Below, piece after piece: positions 1 to 6,629 of a stretch of 11,963 nucleotides of DNA. Origin of the DNA: Candidatus Dormiibacter sp. (GTDB lineage Bacteria; Chloroflexota; Dormibacteria; UBA8260); the NCBI GenBank assembly GCA_025450495.1, contig JANWHI010000144.1, positions 1 through 11,963 of the forward strand, in the 5' to 3' direction. Numbering within the stretch: position 1 is the first letter of the stretch; every line of letters begins with the position of its first letter. Made by a program: the position numbers and the translations under genes. The notes beneath the pieces are model-generated. The model was not told where the DNA came from. It worked only from the letters and a program-made list of their open reading frames with translations, and searched no databases.

Positions 1-1214
1 AGCTGGGGCAGGGCGACCACCGTGGCCACGCCGAGCGTGATCCACCACCCACGGTGGCGCCACTGCAGCGCCAGCAACGCCAGCACGATGGTCATGGCGA
101 TCAGGGTGTGGATGTGGACCAGTGGCATCAAGCCGAGGAGCAGACCCGCCAGCGCGAAGCTCTCGTACCCGCGCCGTGGCGAGCGCGACGCGACGATCAC
201 CAGGATGAGCACAACCAGCGCGCCGGCGAACCCGTAGAGGATGGTGCGCTGGGGGAGCCACCACGCGAACAGCGGCGTGAACCACTGCTGATTGGCCAGC
301 GGCTGCTGGGCAGCCGCGGTCAGCAGGCCGTCGTAGGCGCGCGGTTGAGCGACAACCAACCCGGGCAGGTCGTGGAGCGTGCCGACGACGATGCCCGGGA
401 TGTCACCGGGGTGTGCGAAGAACCCGGACCAGGTGCACTGGCCGGCGCTGAAGCCGTGGTGCAGGCAGGAGTCAGCGAGGATGCCGGTGAAACCGAGGCC
501 GCCACCGATCAGGCAGATCGCGGCGGCGAGCACGCCGGCGCCGACACCGGCGTGCAGACGTACGGCGAGAGCGACCACAAGCAGCGTGATACAGATGGCG
601 AGCAGAGCACCTGGCAGCGCCAGTGCCACCGCCGGCGACGCTCCCAGCGTCACCAGCGTGGCGGACTGGAAATCGGGGAGGAACGGGTAGCGCAGGGCCT
701 GGCCGCTGAACAGCGGATTCTGTGGGGGCAGGTTGTGGCCCACGGCGAAACTGCCGGCCGTGGTGAGGTGCTGAGCCCAGTCGGCCCAGACCGTCAGGAA
801 TCCCGCGTTGAGGTTGCCGGCGGCATCGGTGCTCAACGTGTGCGCGAACAGCAGCACGAACAGCACAGTCGCGAAAAAGGTTGTCAGAGCCAGGCCGATG
901 CGGTGACGGCGTTGCTCGGGGGACATCAGCTCTGACCAGCCGTCTCTCCACTGCGCGATCCTGGCGTCGCGGCGGCGCCAGCCCAGGGCCGCAAAGCCGG
1001 CAGCGGTCAGCGCTTCGCCGCCGAGCACGACCGCGACGTTGAGCCCAGCGCCGAGCGCCAGCAGGTACGTGAGCGCGCTGCCGACGAGCACGGTCGCGAC
1101 CACGCCCACGAGCACGCGCTCCTCGACGCGCAGCTCGGTGCGCGGCAGTGACCCGGCCGCACATGTGCCGAGGATCAGCAGCAGGGCTGCCAACCCAAGC
1201 CCCACCGAGCTCAC
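1..1214 (-). CDS. GT-C-like polytopic membrane protein, 3' end cut by the window
   Basis: This is a partial integral membrane protein, with 404 residues visible and the C-terminus beyond base 1. The frame is open throughout. It starts at a GTG whose last bases are the TGA stop of the upstream mannosyltransferase gene (GTGA, 4-base overlap), which implies translational coupling; no strong ribosome binding site is visible. Hydrophobic helices lie at about residues 5-20, 34-58, 107-126, 190-217 and 220-238, with more after residue 310. A first extracytoplasmic segment holds a WADWAQH block (about 143-149) and an NLPPQNPLFSG...LRYPF block (about 161-178). Asp-X-X-X-His followed by NxPPxxPxFxG...YxF is a recurrent signature of uncharacterised GT-C-type membrane proteins, which use lipid-linked sugars in known cases. 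Glycosyl transfer outside the membrane is therefore plausible, but donor and acceptor are unknown. Its place behind a Pmt gene supports a glycosylation role. The membrane protein call is firm and the enzyme call is tentative. Confidence 0.7.
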   Translation of the reverse strand, partial: MSSVGLGLAALLLILGTCAAGSLPRTELRVEERVLVGVVATVLVGSALTYLLALGAGLNVAVVLGGEALTAAGFAALGWRRRDARIAQWRDGWSELMSPEQRRHRIGLALTTFFATVLFVLLFAHTLSTDAAGNLNAGFLTVWADWAQHLTTAGSFAVGHNLPPQNPLFSGQALRYPFLPDFQSATLVTLGASPAVALALPGALLAICITLLVVALAVRLHAGVGAGVLAAAICLIGGGLGFTGILADSCLHHGFSAGQCTWSGFFAHPGDIPGIVVGTLHDLPGLVVAQPRAYDGLLTAAAQQPLANQQWFTPLFAWWLPQRTILYGFAGALVVLILVIVASRSPRRGYESFALAGLLLGLMPLVHIHTLIAMTIVLALLALQWRHRGWWITLGVATVVALPQ

Positions 1215-3085
1215 CAGGCGTCGACCCAGAGGCGCATCTGGTGGTCGCTGTTGGGCATCGGCAGAGCCGTCCACACCGGGTAGAAGAAGATGAACCCTGC
1301 CACCACCGCGACAACCCCCGCCCAGGCCACCGGCGCCAGGGGAATCCTCCGCGTGCCGACGGCGATCACCGTGGTGCGGAACCCGGCGAGCACGTAGGCG
1401 AGCGCCAGGGCGGCGAACAGCAGCATGCCAAGCGCGTGGTAGAAGAACAGCACCCGGCGCTCATTGCCCGCCACCCAGAGCATCCATGAGGTGATGTAGC
1501 CGAGCACGATGAAGGCGGGCACGAACCGTCGTGAGATCACCGCGCTCACCGCCACCAGGCCGGAGTACGCGCCGACGCCGAGGAAGGCCACGGTGAACAG
1601 CGGGCCGGGGTCGACGCGGACGGTCACGTTGTCAGGCTGTTGGGCTGCGTGGAAGGTGATGATCATCACCGCCAGCGAGAGCAAGCCGATGATTGCGACC
1701 AGGAGCCGCCACCAGGGCGGGCCGCGGCTCAGCCGCCACATGCACGCCAGCAGGGCAGGGATCGACAGCCACCAGACGGCGGGGTTGCCCATGTCCGTGA
1801 TCGACGACACCGTGGGGTTGTCGGGCGTGGCGGAGTTGACCTGGTCGTAGTAGAAGAGGACCGGGTGGTACATGACCGGCCACGTGTACCAGCGTGATGC
1901 GTACGGATGTGGGTGGCACTCCTGCTCGTGGTATTGGAGCCCGGCCGCCGTGATGTCCACGATGTCGCCAACCGCCTGCGCAGGGTTGGGCAGGGTGAGT
2001 GACCCGACCTTGAACGTCGGCACCTTGAGGGTGTCGACGCTCCCAGCGGTCAGACCGGCCGACGCCTGGTCGCACTTGGTGAAGTGGTAGACGTCGTTGT
2101 GCACGATGGTGAGGTAGCGCGAGAACGACGCACAGAACACAGCGCCGACGACGAGCATGGCCACCGTGTAATGCACCAGCGCCAACCGCCCCGCGGCCTC
2201 TCGCCACATCACCACCTCGTGGCGGCGACGACCGGCGATTCGCGCCACCGCGGGGATCAGCCCGCCTATCCATGGGGAGAGGCCGCGCACCAGGATCAGC
2301 GCAGCGGCGATGACCAGGGGGGCCAGCGCGGTCAGCTTGGCAGCGAAGGCGAGTCCGGCGACCAGGGCCATGACGTAGAGAGTGGCTCTCCATTGGGCAC
2401 GCGTTCGCGCCTGCCAGTGGAGCAGGAAGACGTAATAGAAGAGCGCCACCAAGAAGATGGCGATGATGTCGATGACCCCGGTGCGCGACTCGACGAAGGC
2501 AAGCCCGTCGAGCGAGACGAACACTGCCGCAGCGGTCGCGAACCAGCGATCGCGACGCAGGCGCAACGCCAGCAGATAGATGAGGCCGACCAGAAGGCTG
2601 CCGAAGATCACCGTGCTGGTCCTCCACGCCCAGCTGCTGAAGCCGAGCGTGGCAATCGGCGGCGCCATCAGCAGCTTGGCCAGCGGCGGCTCGGGATCGA
2701 AATATGTCTGCGCAGGCTGACGGAGGTCTTTGGCCGCGTCGACTGGGAAGTAGATCTCGTCGAAGACAAAGCCGCAGACTCGGACATCGGTGTGGTTGAC
2801 CGCCTGACCGGTGGCGTCCTTGCCCGGCGGCCCGATCGGCACACCGCCTCCTGGCGGGGTGCACTCGGCGGCGGTGCCATGCGTCACCGGGTAGCCCACC
2901 CCGGCGACGGCCAGAGTTCCCCCGCCGGTCAGGAAGTCGGGGTAGATCGGGCTCAGGAACCGCACAGCCATCGAGACCAGCACCAGCGCCACCACGATGA
3001 GGACGTCGCGTCGCTCGACGGCGAGGAAACCGCGCAGGCCGGAACGAACGATCGGCTCTGACTTGCGGCTGCCCGCCGTGCTCAC
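1211..3085 (-). CDS. pmt: Dolichyl-phosphate-mannose-protein mannosyltransferase family (Pmt, GT39)
   Basis: This is probably a polyprenyl-phosphate-mannose-dependent protein O-mannosyltransferase, which transfers mannose to Ser/Thr of secreted proteins on the outer face of the membrane. The 624-residue protein is somewhat longer than the roughly 520 residues of the mycobacterial enzyme. After TM1 (about 27-46) comes a first loop with the family's acidic pair in FDEIYFP (D109, E110) and a DPEPPLAKLL block (130-139), matching the PMT HPPLxK motif with Glu in place of His. ESRTGVIDI (199-207) matches the PMT SR...D block. The C-terminal half has HPYASRWYTWPV (about 393-404), GNPAVWW (433-439) and FFYHALGMLLF (about 547-557), typical of the PMT C-terminal membrane domain. 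An insert at about 52-105 in loop 1 is lineage-specific. The gene starts at a GTG overlapping the upstream stop by 4 bases and ends with the same overlap, so the three genes form one operon. The family call is firm; the substrate proteins are unknown. Confidence 0.87.
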   Translation of the reverse strand: MSTAGSRKSEPIVRSGLRGFLAVERRDVLIVVALVLVSMAVRFLSPIYPDFLTGGGTLAVAGVGYPVTHGTAAECTPPGGGVPIGPPGKDATGQAVNHTDVRVCGFVFDEIYFPVDAAKDLRQPAQTYFDPEPPLAKLLMAPPIATLGFSSWAWRTSTVIFGSLLVGLIYLLALRLRRDRWFATAAAVFVSLDGLAFVESRTGVIDIIAIFLVALFYYVFLLHWQARTRAQWRATLYVMALVAGLAFAAKLTALAPLVIAAALILVRGLSPWIGGLIPAVARIAGRRRHEVVMWREAAGRLALVHYTVAMLVVGAVFCASFSRYLTIVHNDVYHFTKCDQASAGLTAGSVDTLKVPTFKVGSLTLPNPAQAVGDIVDITAAGLQYHEQECHPHPYASRWYTWPVMYHPVLFYYDQVNSATPDNPTVSSITDMGNPAVWWLSIPALLACMWRLSRGPPWWRLLVAIIGLLSLAVMIITFHAAQQPDNVTVRVDPGPLFTVAFLGVGAYSGLVAVSAVISRRFVPAFIVLGYITSWMLWVAGNERRVLFFYHALGMLLFAALALAYVLAGFRTTVIAVGTRRIPLAPVAWAGVVAVVAGFIFFYPVWTALPMPNSDHQMRLWVDAW

Positions 3086-3666
3086 CGGCGGCGCCCTCGC
3101 CGGCGAGGTGAGCCGGACGCGGGCAGGTGCTTGGGCGGACAGACGTGCTCGAGCAGCTCCTTGAGCAACCCGTTCGCATCAGGAACGGGGACGACCAGGA
3201 GATCGTCGATGACGCAGCGCACGCCGGCGATGCGGCGCAGGGCACGCAGGTCGACCCCGTCGTGGAGGCGGATCGAGATCGCCTCGGTGGCCAGCCAGCG
3301 CTCGGTTGGCCGGGGCAGCAGGCGGCGCCGCTCAGGGCGGCCGAAGACCGAGCCGAGGCGGACCACCCTGGCCCGCTCGATGTCGGCCGAGCCGAGGCGC
3401 CGGTTGGCCGCCATGGCACGGACCACCAGCTCCGTGCCGTCCCGGGTGAGGTAGCTGAATCGCTGCCTGGTCCAGAGCGAGGTGGCGATCGCGAACAGGG
3501 CCGCGGACACCACCGCGTAGCCGAACGCGCTCCCGCCGGTGGGGCGGAGCAGACTGGTGAAGAGGGCCGTCATGGCGAACACGGTCGCCGGCAGGAGCAG
3601 CCAGGTGCGATACCGACGCCAGCGCTCGACGTCGTAGAGGATTGGATGGCGGGCAGCCGTGGCCAC
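3082..3666 (-). CDS. Membrane-anchored protein of unknown function, two TM helices plus a soluble domain
   Basis: I do not recognise this 194-residue protein. It has a short polar N-terminus, two hydrophobic helices (about 22-40 and 48-65), then a soluble region (about 66-175) rich in alternating beta-like and charged stretches, and a strongly basic C-terminal tail (PRRRGRRR). Two helices followed by a small beta-rich domain resembles the layout of bacterial PH-like membrane proteins, but no diagnostic motif confirms this. The start is a GTG; no in-frame start lies upstream within the nearest codons. The start codon sits inside a 22-bp perfect palindrome, which could hide it in the mRNA or act as an operator. 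The stop overlaps the GTG of the mannosyltransferase gene (GTGA), so the two are very likely co-translated and this protein may serve the glycosylation enzyme. It is the first gene of the operon unless transcription reads through from glpK. Confidence 0.72.
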   Translation of the reverse strand: MATAARHPILYDVERWRRYRTWLLLPATVFAMTALFTSLLRPTGGSAFGYAVVSAALFAIATSLWTRQRFSYLTRDGTELVVRAMAANRRLGSADIERARVVRLGSVFGRPERRRLLPRPTERWLATEAISIRLHDGVDLRALRRIAGVRCVIDDLLVVPVPDANGLLKELLEHVCPPKHLPASGSPRRRGRRR

Positions 3667-3673
3667 GGCTGCC
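3652..3673. repeat. 22-bp perfect palindrome over a start codon
   Basis: The arms GGCAGCCGTGG (3652-3662) and CCACGGCTGCC (3663-3673) are exact reverse complements with no spacer. The GTG start of the downstream minus-strand gene (3664-3666) lies inside. The site could be a dimeric regulator's operator or an RNA hairpin around the initiation codon. Eleven matched pairs are unlikely by chance in a window this size, even at high GC. Function is inferred. Confidence 0.6.
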
Positions 3674-3808
3674 GAGCATACGCAAGGGGTCGGCCGATCG
3701 GGCCGTCGGGAATCCTGGTGCTGAGGTGCCGCCGCCGCTTGACAATCATTTACAGATCTTCACCGAGCGTTTACTGCATTTCGCCGGCGACCCCGCTACA
3801 TTGAGCTC

Positions 3809-3888
3809 TGGCGACGATGGTCGCCCCCAAACAGGAAACTCATTCCCTTCCTGAAAGGCCGGAGGGTTCGCCCTCCGGTCTTTTCTTT
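3809..3888 (+). ncRNA. Candidate structured small RNA with an intrinsic terminator
   Basis: Three stem-loops follow each other closely on the plus strand: GGCGAC-GATG-GTCGCC (3810-3825), CAGGAA-10 nt-TTCCTG (3832-3853) and a 10-pair terminator stem (3857-3880, one G-U pair) before a T-rich run. A TACATT -10-like box at 3797-3802 would start transcription near 3809, just before the first stem; the matching -35 is weak (CTGCAT at 17 bp spacing). No open frame of credible length fits inside, so the product would be an RNA of about 80 nt. It lies between two minus-strand genes, so it is not the leader of either. I recognise no known RNA family. The strand is set by the T-tract and the position of the -10 box. 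Confidence 0.5.
3857..3888 (+). terminator. Rho-independent terminator
   Basis: Stem 3857-3866 pairs with 3871-3880 (GGCCGGAGGG against CCCTCCGGTC, one G-U pair) around a TTCG tetraloop. TTTTCTTT (3881-3888) follows. This is a textbook intrinsic terminator on the plus strand. On the minus strand the hairpin is followed by only a short T run, so minus-strand termination would be weaker. Confidence 0.85.
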
Positions 3889-3894
3889 AACAGA

Positions 3895-3976
3895 GGGCGG
3901 GCAGATCCCGCCCCCTCGCATGGTCGACATGAAGTCGACCACGCACACCCCCACCCTCGCCGCGCCTCGCGCGGCG
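3895..3976. repeat. Three stem-loops of identical geometry downstream of glpK
   Basis: Each has a 7-bp perfect stem and a 5-nt loop: GGGCGGG-CAGAT-CCCGCCC (3895-3913), GGTCGAC-ATGAA-GTCGACC (3922-3940) and CGCCGCG-CCTCG-CGCGGCG (3958-3976). They lie in the 3' untranslated region expected for the nadA-glpK transcript, where they could stabilise its end or help termination. None has a strong T-run on the minus strand. The stems differ in sequence, so they are not copies of one repeat. Confidence 0.5.
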
Positions 3977-4043
3977 CTGTCGCTACGCGACGGAGGCAGC
4001 TTCGGACGGGCGCTCCCGCCCCCTCGCCCGGCCTGGCGGCGTG

Positions 4044-5525
4044 TCAGCCTCGGACGCGCTGCACGGCCCGGAGCCAGGCGCGGTACGGCTCCTCCGGCCT
4101 GCGGCCGGGGTGCGCGGGCTCGAATCGGCGGCCGGCCCGGTAGGCCGCGGCCACCCCGTCCGGCGCGCTCACCAGCCCCTCGCCGACCGCAGCCAGCATG
4201 GCCGCGCCAACGGCGGTGGTATCCGGCGATCCCGCGCGCGTCACCGGGAGCCCGAGCAGGTCTGCCTGGAACTGGCAGAGGCCGTCCATGACGCTCGCCC
4301 CACCGTCGACCCTGAGCTCGCCCAGCACCACCCCACCGGCGCCCTCCATCGCCTCGACGACGTCGCGGGTGCGGTAGGCCATCGACTCGACGACGGCCCG
4401 CACCACGTGTGCTCGGGTCACCCCGGCGCTGAGGCCGAGCAGGGCTCCGCGCGCGCCCGGGTCCCAGAACGGGGCGCCCAGTCCTGCCAGGGCCGGGACG
4501 AAGGTGCAGCCGTTGCTGTCCGGCACCGAGTCGAAGAGCGGACCTGCCTGGTCCGCCCCGGCGAGCAGGCCGAGCCCGTCGCGAAGCCAGGCAAGGCCCG
4601 CGCCGGTGACGAAGATGCTGCCCTCGAGCGCAAAGGTGTCGACCTGCCCCAGCCGCCAGGCCACGGTGGCGAGCAGCCCCTCGACCGGCGCGGGCACGGC
4701 GGTGCCGGCGTTGACCAGCACGAACGAGCCGGTCCCGTAGGTGTTCTTGCTCATGCCGGGATGCACGCACGCCTGGCCGAACAGCGCTGCCTGCTGGTCG
4801 CCGGCGATGCCACTGATGGGCAGGCGCAGGCCGAGAAAGCGCGATGGGTCGGTCACGCCCACCCGGCCGGCGCTTGGCCGGATCTCGGCCAGCATCGCGG
4901 CGGGCACGGAGAAGAGTGCGCAGAGCTCGTCGTCGAAGCCTCCCGCCGCGAGGTTATACAGCAGCGTGCGGCTGGCGTTGCTCGGGTCTGTGGCCACCAC
5001 GTCGCCGCCGGTCATCCGGGCGATCAGCCAGGTGTCGACGGTGCCGCCGCACAGCTCGCCTCGCCGGGCTCGAGCGCGCAACTCCGGCTGCTCACCGAGC
5101 AGCCACTCCAGCTTGGTGGCGGTGAAATACGGGTCGAGCAGGAGGCCGGTGCGGGCGCGAACCATTGCCTCCTCGCCACGCTCGCGGTGGGCCGCGCAGA
5201 GGGCCGCGCTGCGGCGGCACTGCCAGACGATGGCGGGCGCCACCGGGAGTTGGCTGCGCCGATCGAACACCACCGCAGTCTCGCGCTGGTGGGTGATGCC
5301 CACCGCCACCGGCCCCGGCGCGCCGGCGGCTGTGATGGCAGCTTTGGCGGCCGCCAGGACAGACTCCCATAGGTCCGCGGCGTCCTGCTCCACCCAGCCG
5401 TCTCGTGGATAGTGCACCGGCACGTCTGCGTAGCCGCGACCGGCGATGGCGCCGTCGGCGCCGACCACCAGGCAGGTGGTGCTTGAGGTCCCCTGGTCGA
5501 TGGCGAGCACCCGAGGAGCGGTCAT
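4044..5525 (-). CDS. glpK: Glycerol kinase
   Basis: ATP-dependent phosphorylation of glycerol to sn-glycerol 3-phosphate in the cytoplasm. The 493 residues match the usual length of about 500. Family blocks appear in order: phosphate-binding AIDQGTSS (8-15), GITHQRET (76-83), WQCRRS (101-106), DPYFTATK (131-138), GTVDTWLI (161-168), TDPSNASRT (179-187), GIAGDQQAALFGQ (239-251), KNTYGTGSF (260-268), EGSIFVTGA (301-309), GLGAPFWDP (348-356) and LRVDGGA (404-410). Glycerol-contact residues seen in the E. coli enzyme are all present (R81, E82, Y133, D243, F268), with D243 as the catalytic base. It starts at an ATG 25 bp after the nadA stop, with no strong ribosome binding site, and is probably transcribed with nadA. 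No glpF or glpD is adjacent, which is unlike usual glycerol operons. Function is confident. Confidence 0.95.
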   Translation of the reverse strand: MTAPRVLAIDQGTSSTTCLVVGADGAIAGRGYADVPVHYPRDGWVEQDAADLWESVLAAAKAAITAAGAPGPVAVGITHQRETAVVFDRRSQLPVAPAIVWQCRRSAALCAAHRERGEEAMVRARTGLLLDPYFTATKLEWLLGEQPELRARARRGELCGGTVDTWLIARMTGGDVVATDPSNASRTLLYNLAAGGFDDELCALFSVPAAMLAEIRPSAGRVGVTDPSRFLGLRLPISGIAGDQQAALFGQACVHPGMSKNTYGTGSFVLVNAGTAVPAPVEGLLATVAWRLGQVDTFALEGSIFVTGAGLAWLRDGLGLLAGADQAGPLFDSVPDSNGCTFVPALAGLGAPFWDPGARGALLGLSAGVTRAHVVRAVVESMAYRTRDVVEAMEGAGGVVLGELRVDGGASVMDGLCQFQADLLGLPVTRAGSPDTTAVGAAMLAAVGEGLVSAPDGVAAAYRAGRRFEPAHPGRRPEEPYRAWLRAVQRVRG

Positions 5526-5550
5526 CAGGCGGCGCCGGTCGTCGCCCAGC

Positions 5551-6528
5551 TCAGACCGGGACGGCGAGCATCCGGTCGATGGCCAGGCGGGCGCGCGCCG
5601 CGATCTCGGGCGCCACCGTGACCTGCGGAGACAGCGTCTCCAGGGACGCGGCCACCTTGGGCAGCGTGATCATCTTCATGTACTGGCAGACAGCGCCGCG
5701 CGAGGCAGCCAGGAAGCGCTTGCCGGGCGCGAACTTCTCCATCCGATGGAGGATGCCAACCTCGGTGGCGACGATGAAGGTGGAGGCCGGCGATTCGACG
5801 ACCCGGCGCACCATCCCCTCGGTGGAGGTCACCACCGTGGTCACCCCGGGCAGGTCGCCCGACGACGACCGGTACAGCGCCGACGTGGTGCAGCCGCACT
5901 CGGGGTGGATGAGCAGCTCGGCACCGGGGTGCTGGCGGCGGACCTCGTCGAGCCCGGCCGGGTCGATGCCGGCGTGCACGTGGCACTCACCCATCCAGAT
6001 GTGCATCCGCCGACCGGTGACCCGCTCGACGTGAGCGCCGAGAAACATGTCGGGACAGAAGAGGATCTCGCGGTCCTCGGGGATGCTCCTGACGATGGCT
6101 GCGGCATTCGACGAGGTGCAGCAGTAGTCCGACTCCGCCTTGACCTCAGCAGTGGTGTTGACATAGGAGACCACCACCGCGCCGGGATGCTCCGCCTTCC
6201 AGGCGCGCAGCTGGTCCGCCGTGATGGTGTCGGCCAGGGAGCAGCCGGCGGCGAGGTCGGGCAGCAGGACGATGCGATCAGGCGACAGGATTGCCGCGGT
6301 CTCGGCCATGAAGTGGACACCGCAGAAGACGATCACCTCCGCGTCGGTGCTGGCGGCCTGCTGCGACAGCCCGAGGGAGTCACCGACGAAGTCCGCGACG
6401 TCCTGGACCTCGGGGAGCTGGTAGTTGTGGGCGAGGATCACCGCGTTGTGTTCGCGGCGCAGGCGCTCGATGCGCTCCGGCAATCCGGGGTCGGCGGCGG
6501 CTTGCTCAACGGGACGGACGGCGAGCAC
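5551..6528 (-). CDS. nadA: Quinolinate synthase A
   Basis: This enzyme condenses iminoaspartate with dihydroxyacetone phosphate to quinolinate in de novo NAD biosynthesis, using a [4Fe-4S] cluster. The 325-residue protein shows the family blocks AHNYQLPEVQ (33-42), GVHFMAETA (70-78), SPDR...LLPD (82-91), GCSLAD (95-100), SYVNTTAEVKAESD (121-134), CPDMFLG (158-164), MGECHVH (179-185), HPECGC (208-213), TSTEGM (234-239) and ATEVGILHRM (254-263). The likely cluster ligands are C96, C182 and C281; their spacing of 86 and 99 resembles the E. coli enzyme. The GTG start is chosen because AGGAGA lies 7 bases upstream. The gene leads a two-gene unit with glpK and is not next to nadB or nadC, its usual partners. 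A TATACT promoter with an overlapping inverted repeat suggests repression. Function is confident. Confidence 0.96.
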   Translation of the reverse strand: MLAVRPVEQAAADPGLPERIERLRREHNAVILAHNYQLPEVQDVADFVGDSLGLSQQAASTDAEVIVFCGVHFMAETAAILSPDRIVLLPDLAAGCSLADTITADQLRAWKAEHPGAVVVSYVNTTAEVKAESDYCCTSSNAAAIVRSIPEDREILFCPDMFLGAHVERVTGRRMHIWMGECHVHAGIDPAGLDEVRRQHPGAELLIHPECGCTTSALYRSSSGDLPGVTTVVTSTEGMVRRVVESPASTFIVATEVGILHRMEKFAPGKRFLAASRGAVCQYMKMITLPKVAASLETLSPQVTVAPEIAARARLAIDRMLAVPV

Positions 6529-6535
6529 GACGCTG

Positions 6536-6541
6536 TCTCCT
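6536..6541 (-). promoter_or_regulatory. Ribosome binding site of nadA
   Basis: AGGAGA on the minus strand lies 7 bases before the GTG at 6528. It is the clearest Shine-Dalgarno sequence in the window and decides the nadA start. Confidence 0.75.
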
Positions 6542-6548
6542 AGGGTTT

Positions 6549-6563
6549 AGGTCAGATTGACCT
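6549..6563. promoter_or_regulatory. Candidate operator of the nadA promoter
   Basis: AGGTCA-GAT-TGACCT is a perfect 6-3-6 inverted repeat. It lies just downstream of the minus-strand -10 box and covers the expected transcription start near 6561, a classic position for a repressor. NAD biosynthesis genes are commonly controlled by NrtR, NiaR or NadQ type repressors, but I cannot assign this motif to one of them. It may also affect the divergent Yip1-like gene. Confidence 0.55.
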
Positions 6564-6567
6564 TAGT

Positions 6568-6573
6568 AGTATA
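6568..6573 (-). promoter_or_regulatory. -10 box of the nadA-glpK promoter
   Basis: TATACT on the minus strand matches five of six bases of the sigma-70 consensus. The predicted start near 6561 gives a leader of about 33 nt to the nadA GTG. The -35 position, 17 bp away (6591-6596, CCTTCC), is weak. Confidence 0.55.
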
Positions 6574-6629
6574 CCGCAGCCGCCACCTCCGGAAGGACGC
6601 CCGCAGCCGACCACGGACCGACGGGTAGA

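Larger units (their letters stand above)
3667..4043. other. 377-bp non-coding region with six serial stem-loops
   Basis: No credible gene was found between the glpK stop and the next minus-strand gene. The stretch holds six perfect stem-loops in a row: 3810-3825, 3832-3853, 3857-3880, 3895-3913, 3922-3940 and 3958-3976. A consensus TTGACA lies at 3739-3744, but no -10 box sits 16-18 bp from it. The segment 3740-3800 is A+T-richer than its surroundings, as promoters often are. The minus-strand promoter for the three-gene operon should also lie here, but I cannot place it convincingly. Confidence 0.7.

Noticed and set aside
54..935. Plus-strand open frame of 293 codons near the left end
   Set aside because: The minus strand here encodes a continuous hydrophobic membrane protein coupled to the Pmt gene by a GTGA overlap, which explains the region better.
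472..1314. Minus-strand open frame of 280 codons overlapping the GT-C-like gene
   Set aside because: It is in another frame, very rich in Arg, and crosses the stop of the Pmt gene. The frame starting at 1214 gives hydrophobic helices and a known motif instead.
2084..3061. Plus-strand open frame of 325 codons opposite the Pmt gene
   Set aside because: It is antisense to a gene with clear PMT motifs, and its product is a highly polar sequence without structure or homology signals.
3096..3107. 12-bp palindrome CTCGCCGGCGAG near the end of the 194-residue gene
   Set aside because: It is short, inside coding sequence, and expected by chance in GC-rich DNA.
1632..3419. Minus-strand open frame of 595 codons overlapping two genes in another frame
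   Set aside because: It spans the junction of the 194-residue protein and the Pmt gene, and its Arg/Pro/His-rich product lacks helices or motifs.
3739..3744. Consensus TTGACA as a -35 box for the small RNA
   Set aside because: No -10-like hexamer lies 16-18 bp downstream, and the TACATT box is too far away (52 bp).
3796..4770. Minus-strand open frame of 324 codons spanning the hairpin region and the glpK 3' end
   Set aside because: It would cover the stem-loop array and the glycerol kinase frame, and its product is Arg/Gly/Ala low-complexity.
4041..5372. Plus-strand open frame of 443 codons opposite glpK
   Set aside because: It runs antisense to a clear glycerol kinase gene, and its product is rich in Arg, Gly, Gln, His and Glu with no recognisable domain. 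It is a by-product of high GC in the opposite gene.
5446..6543. Plus-strand open frame of 365 codons opposite nadA
   Set aside because: It is antisense to an unmistakable quinolinate synthase and has charged, low-complexity composition without motifs.
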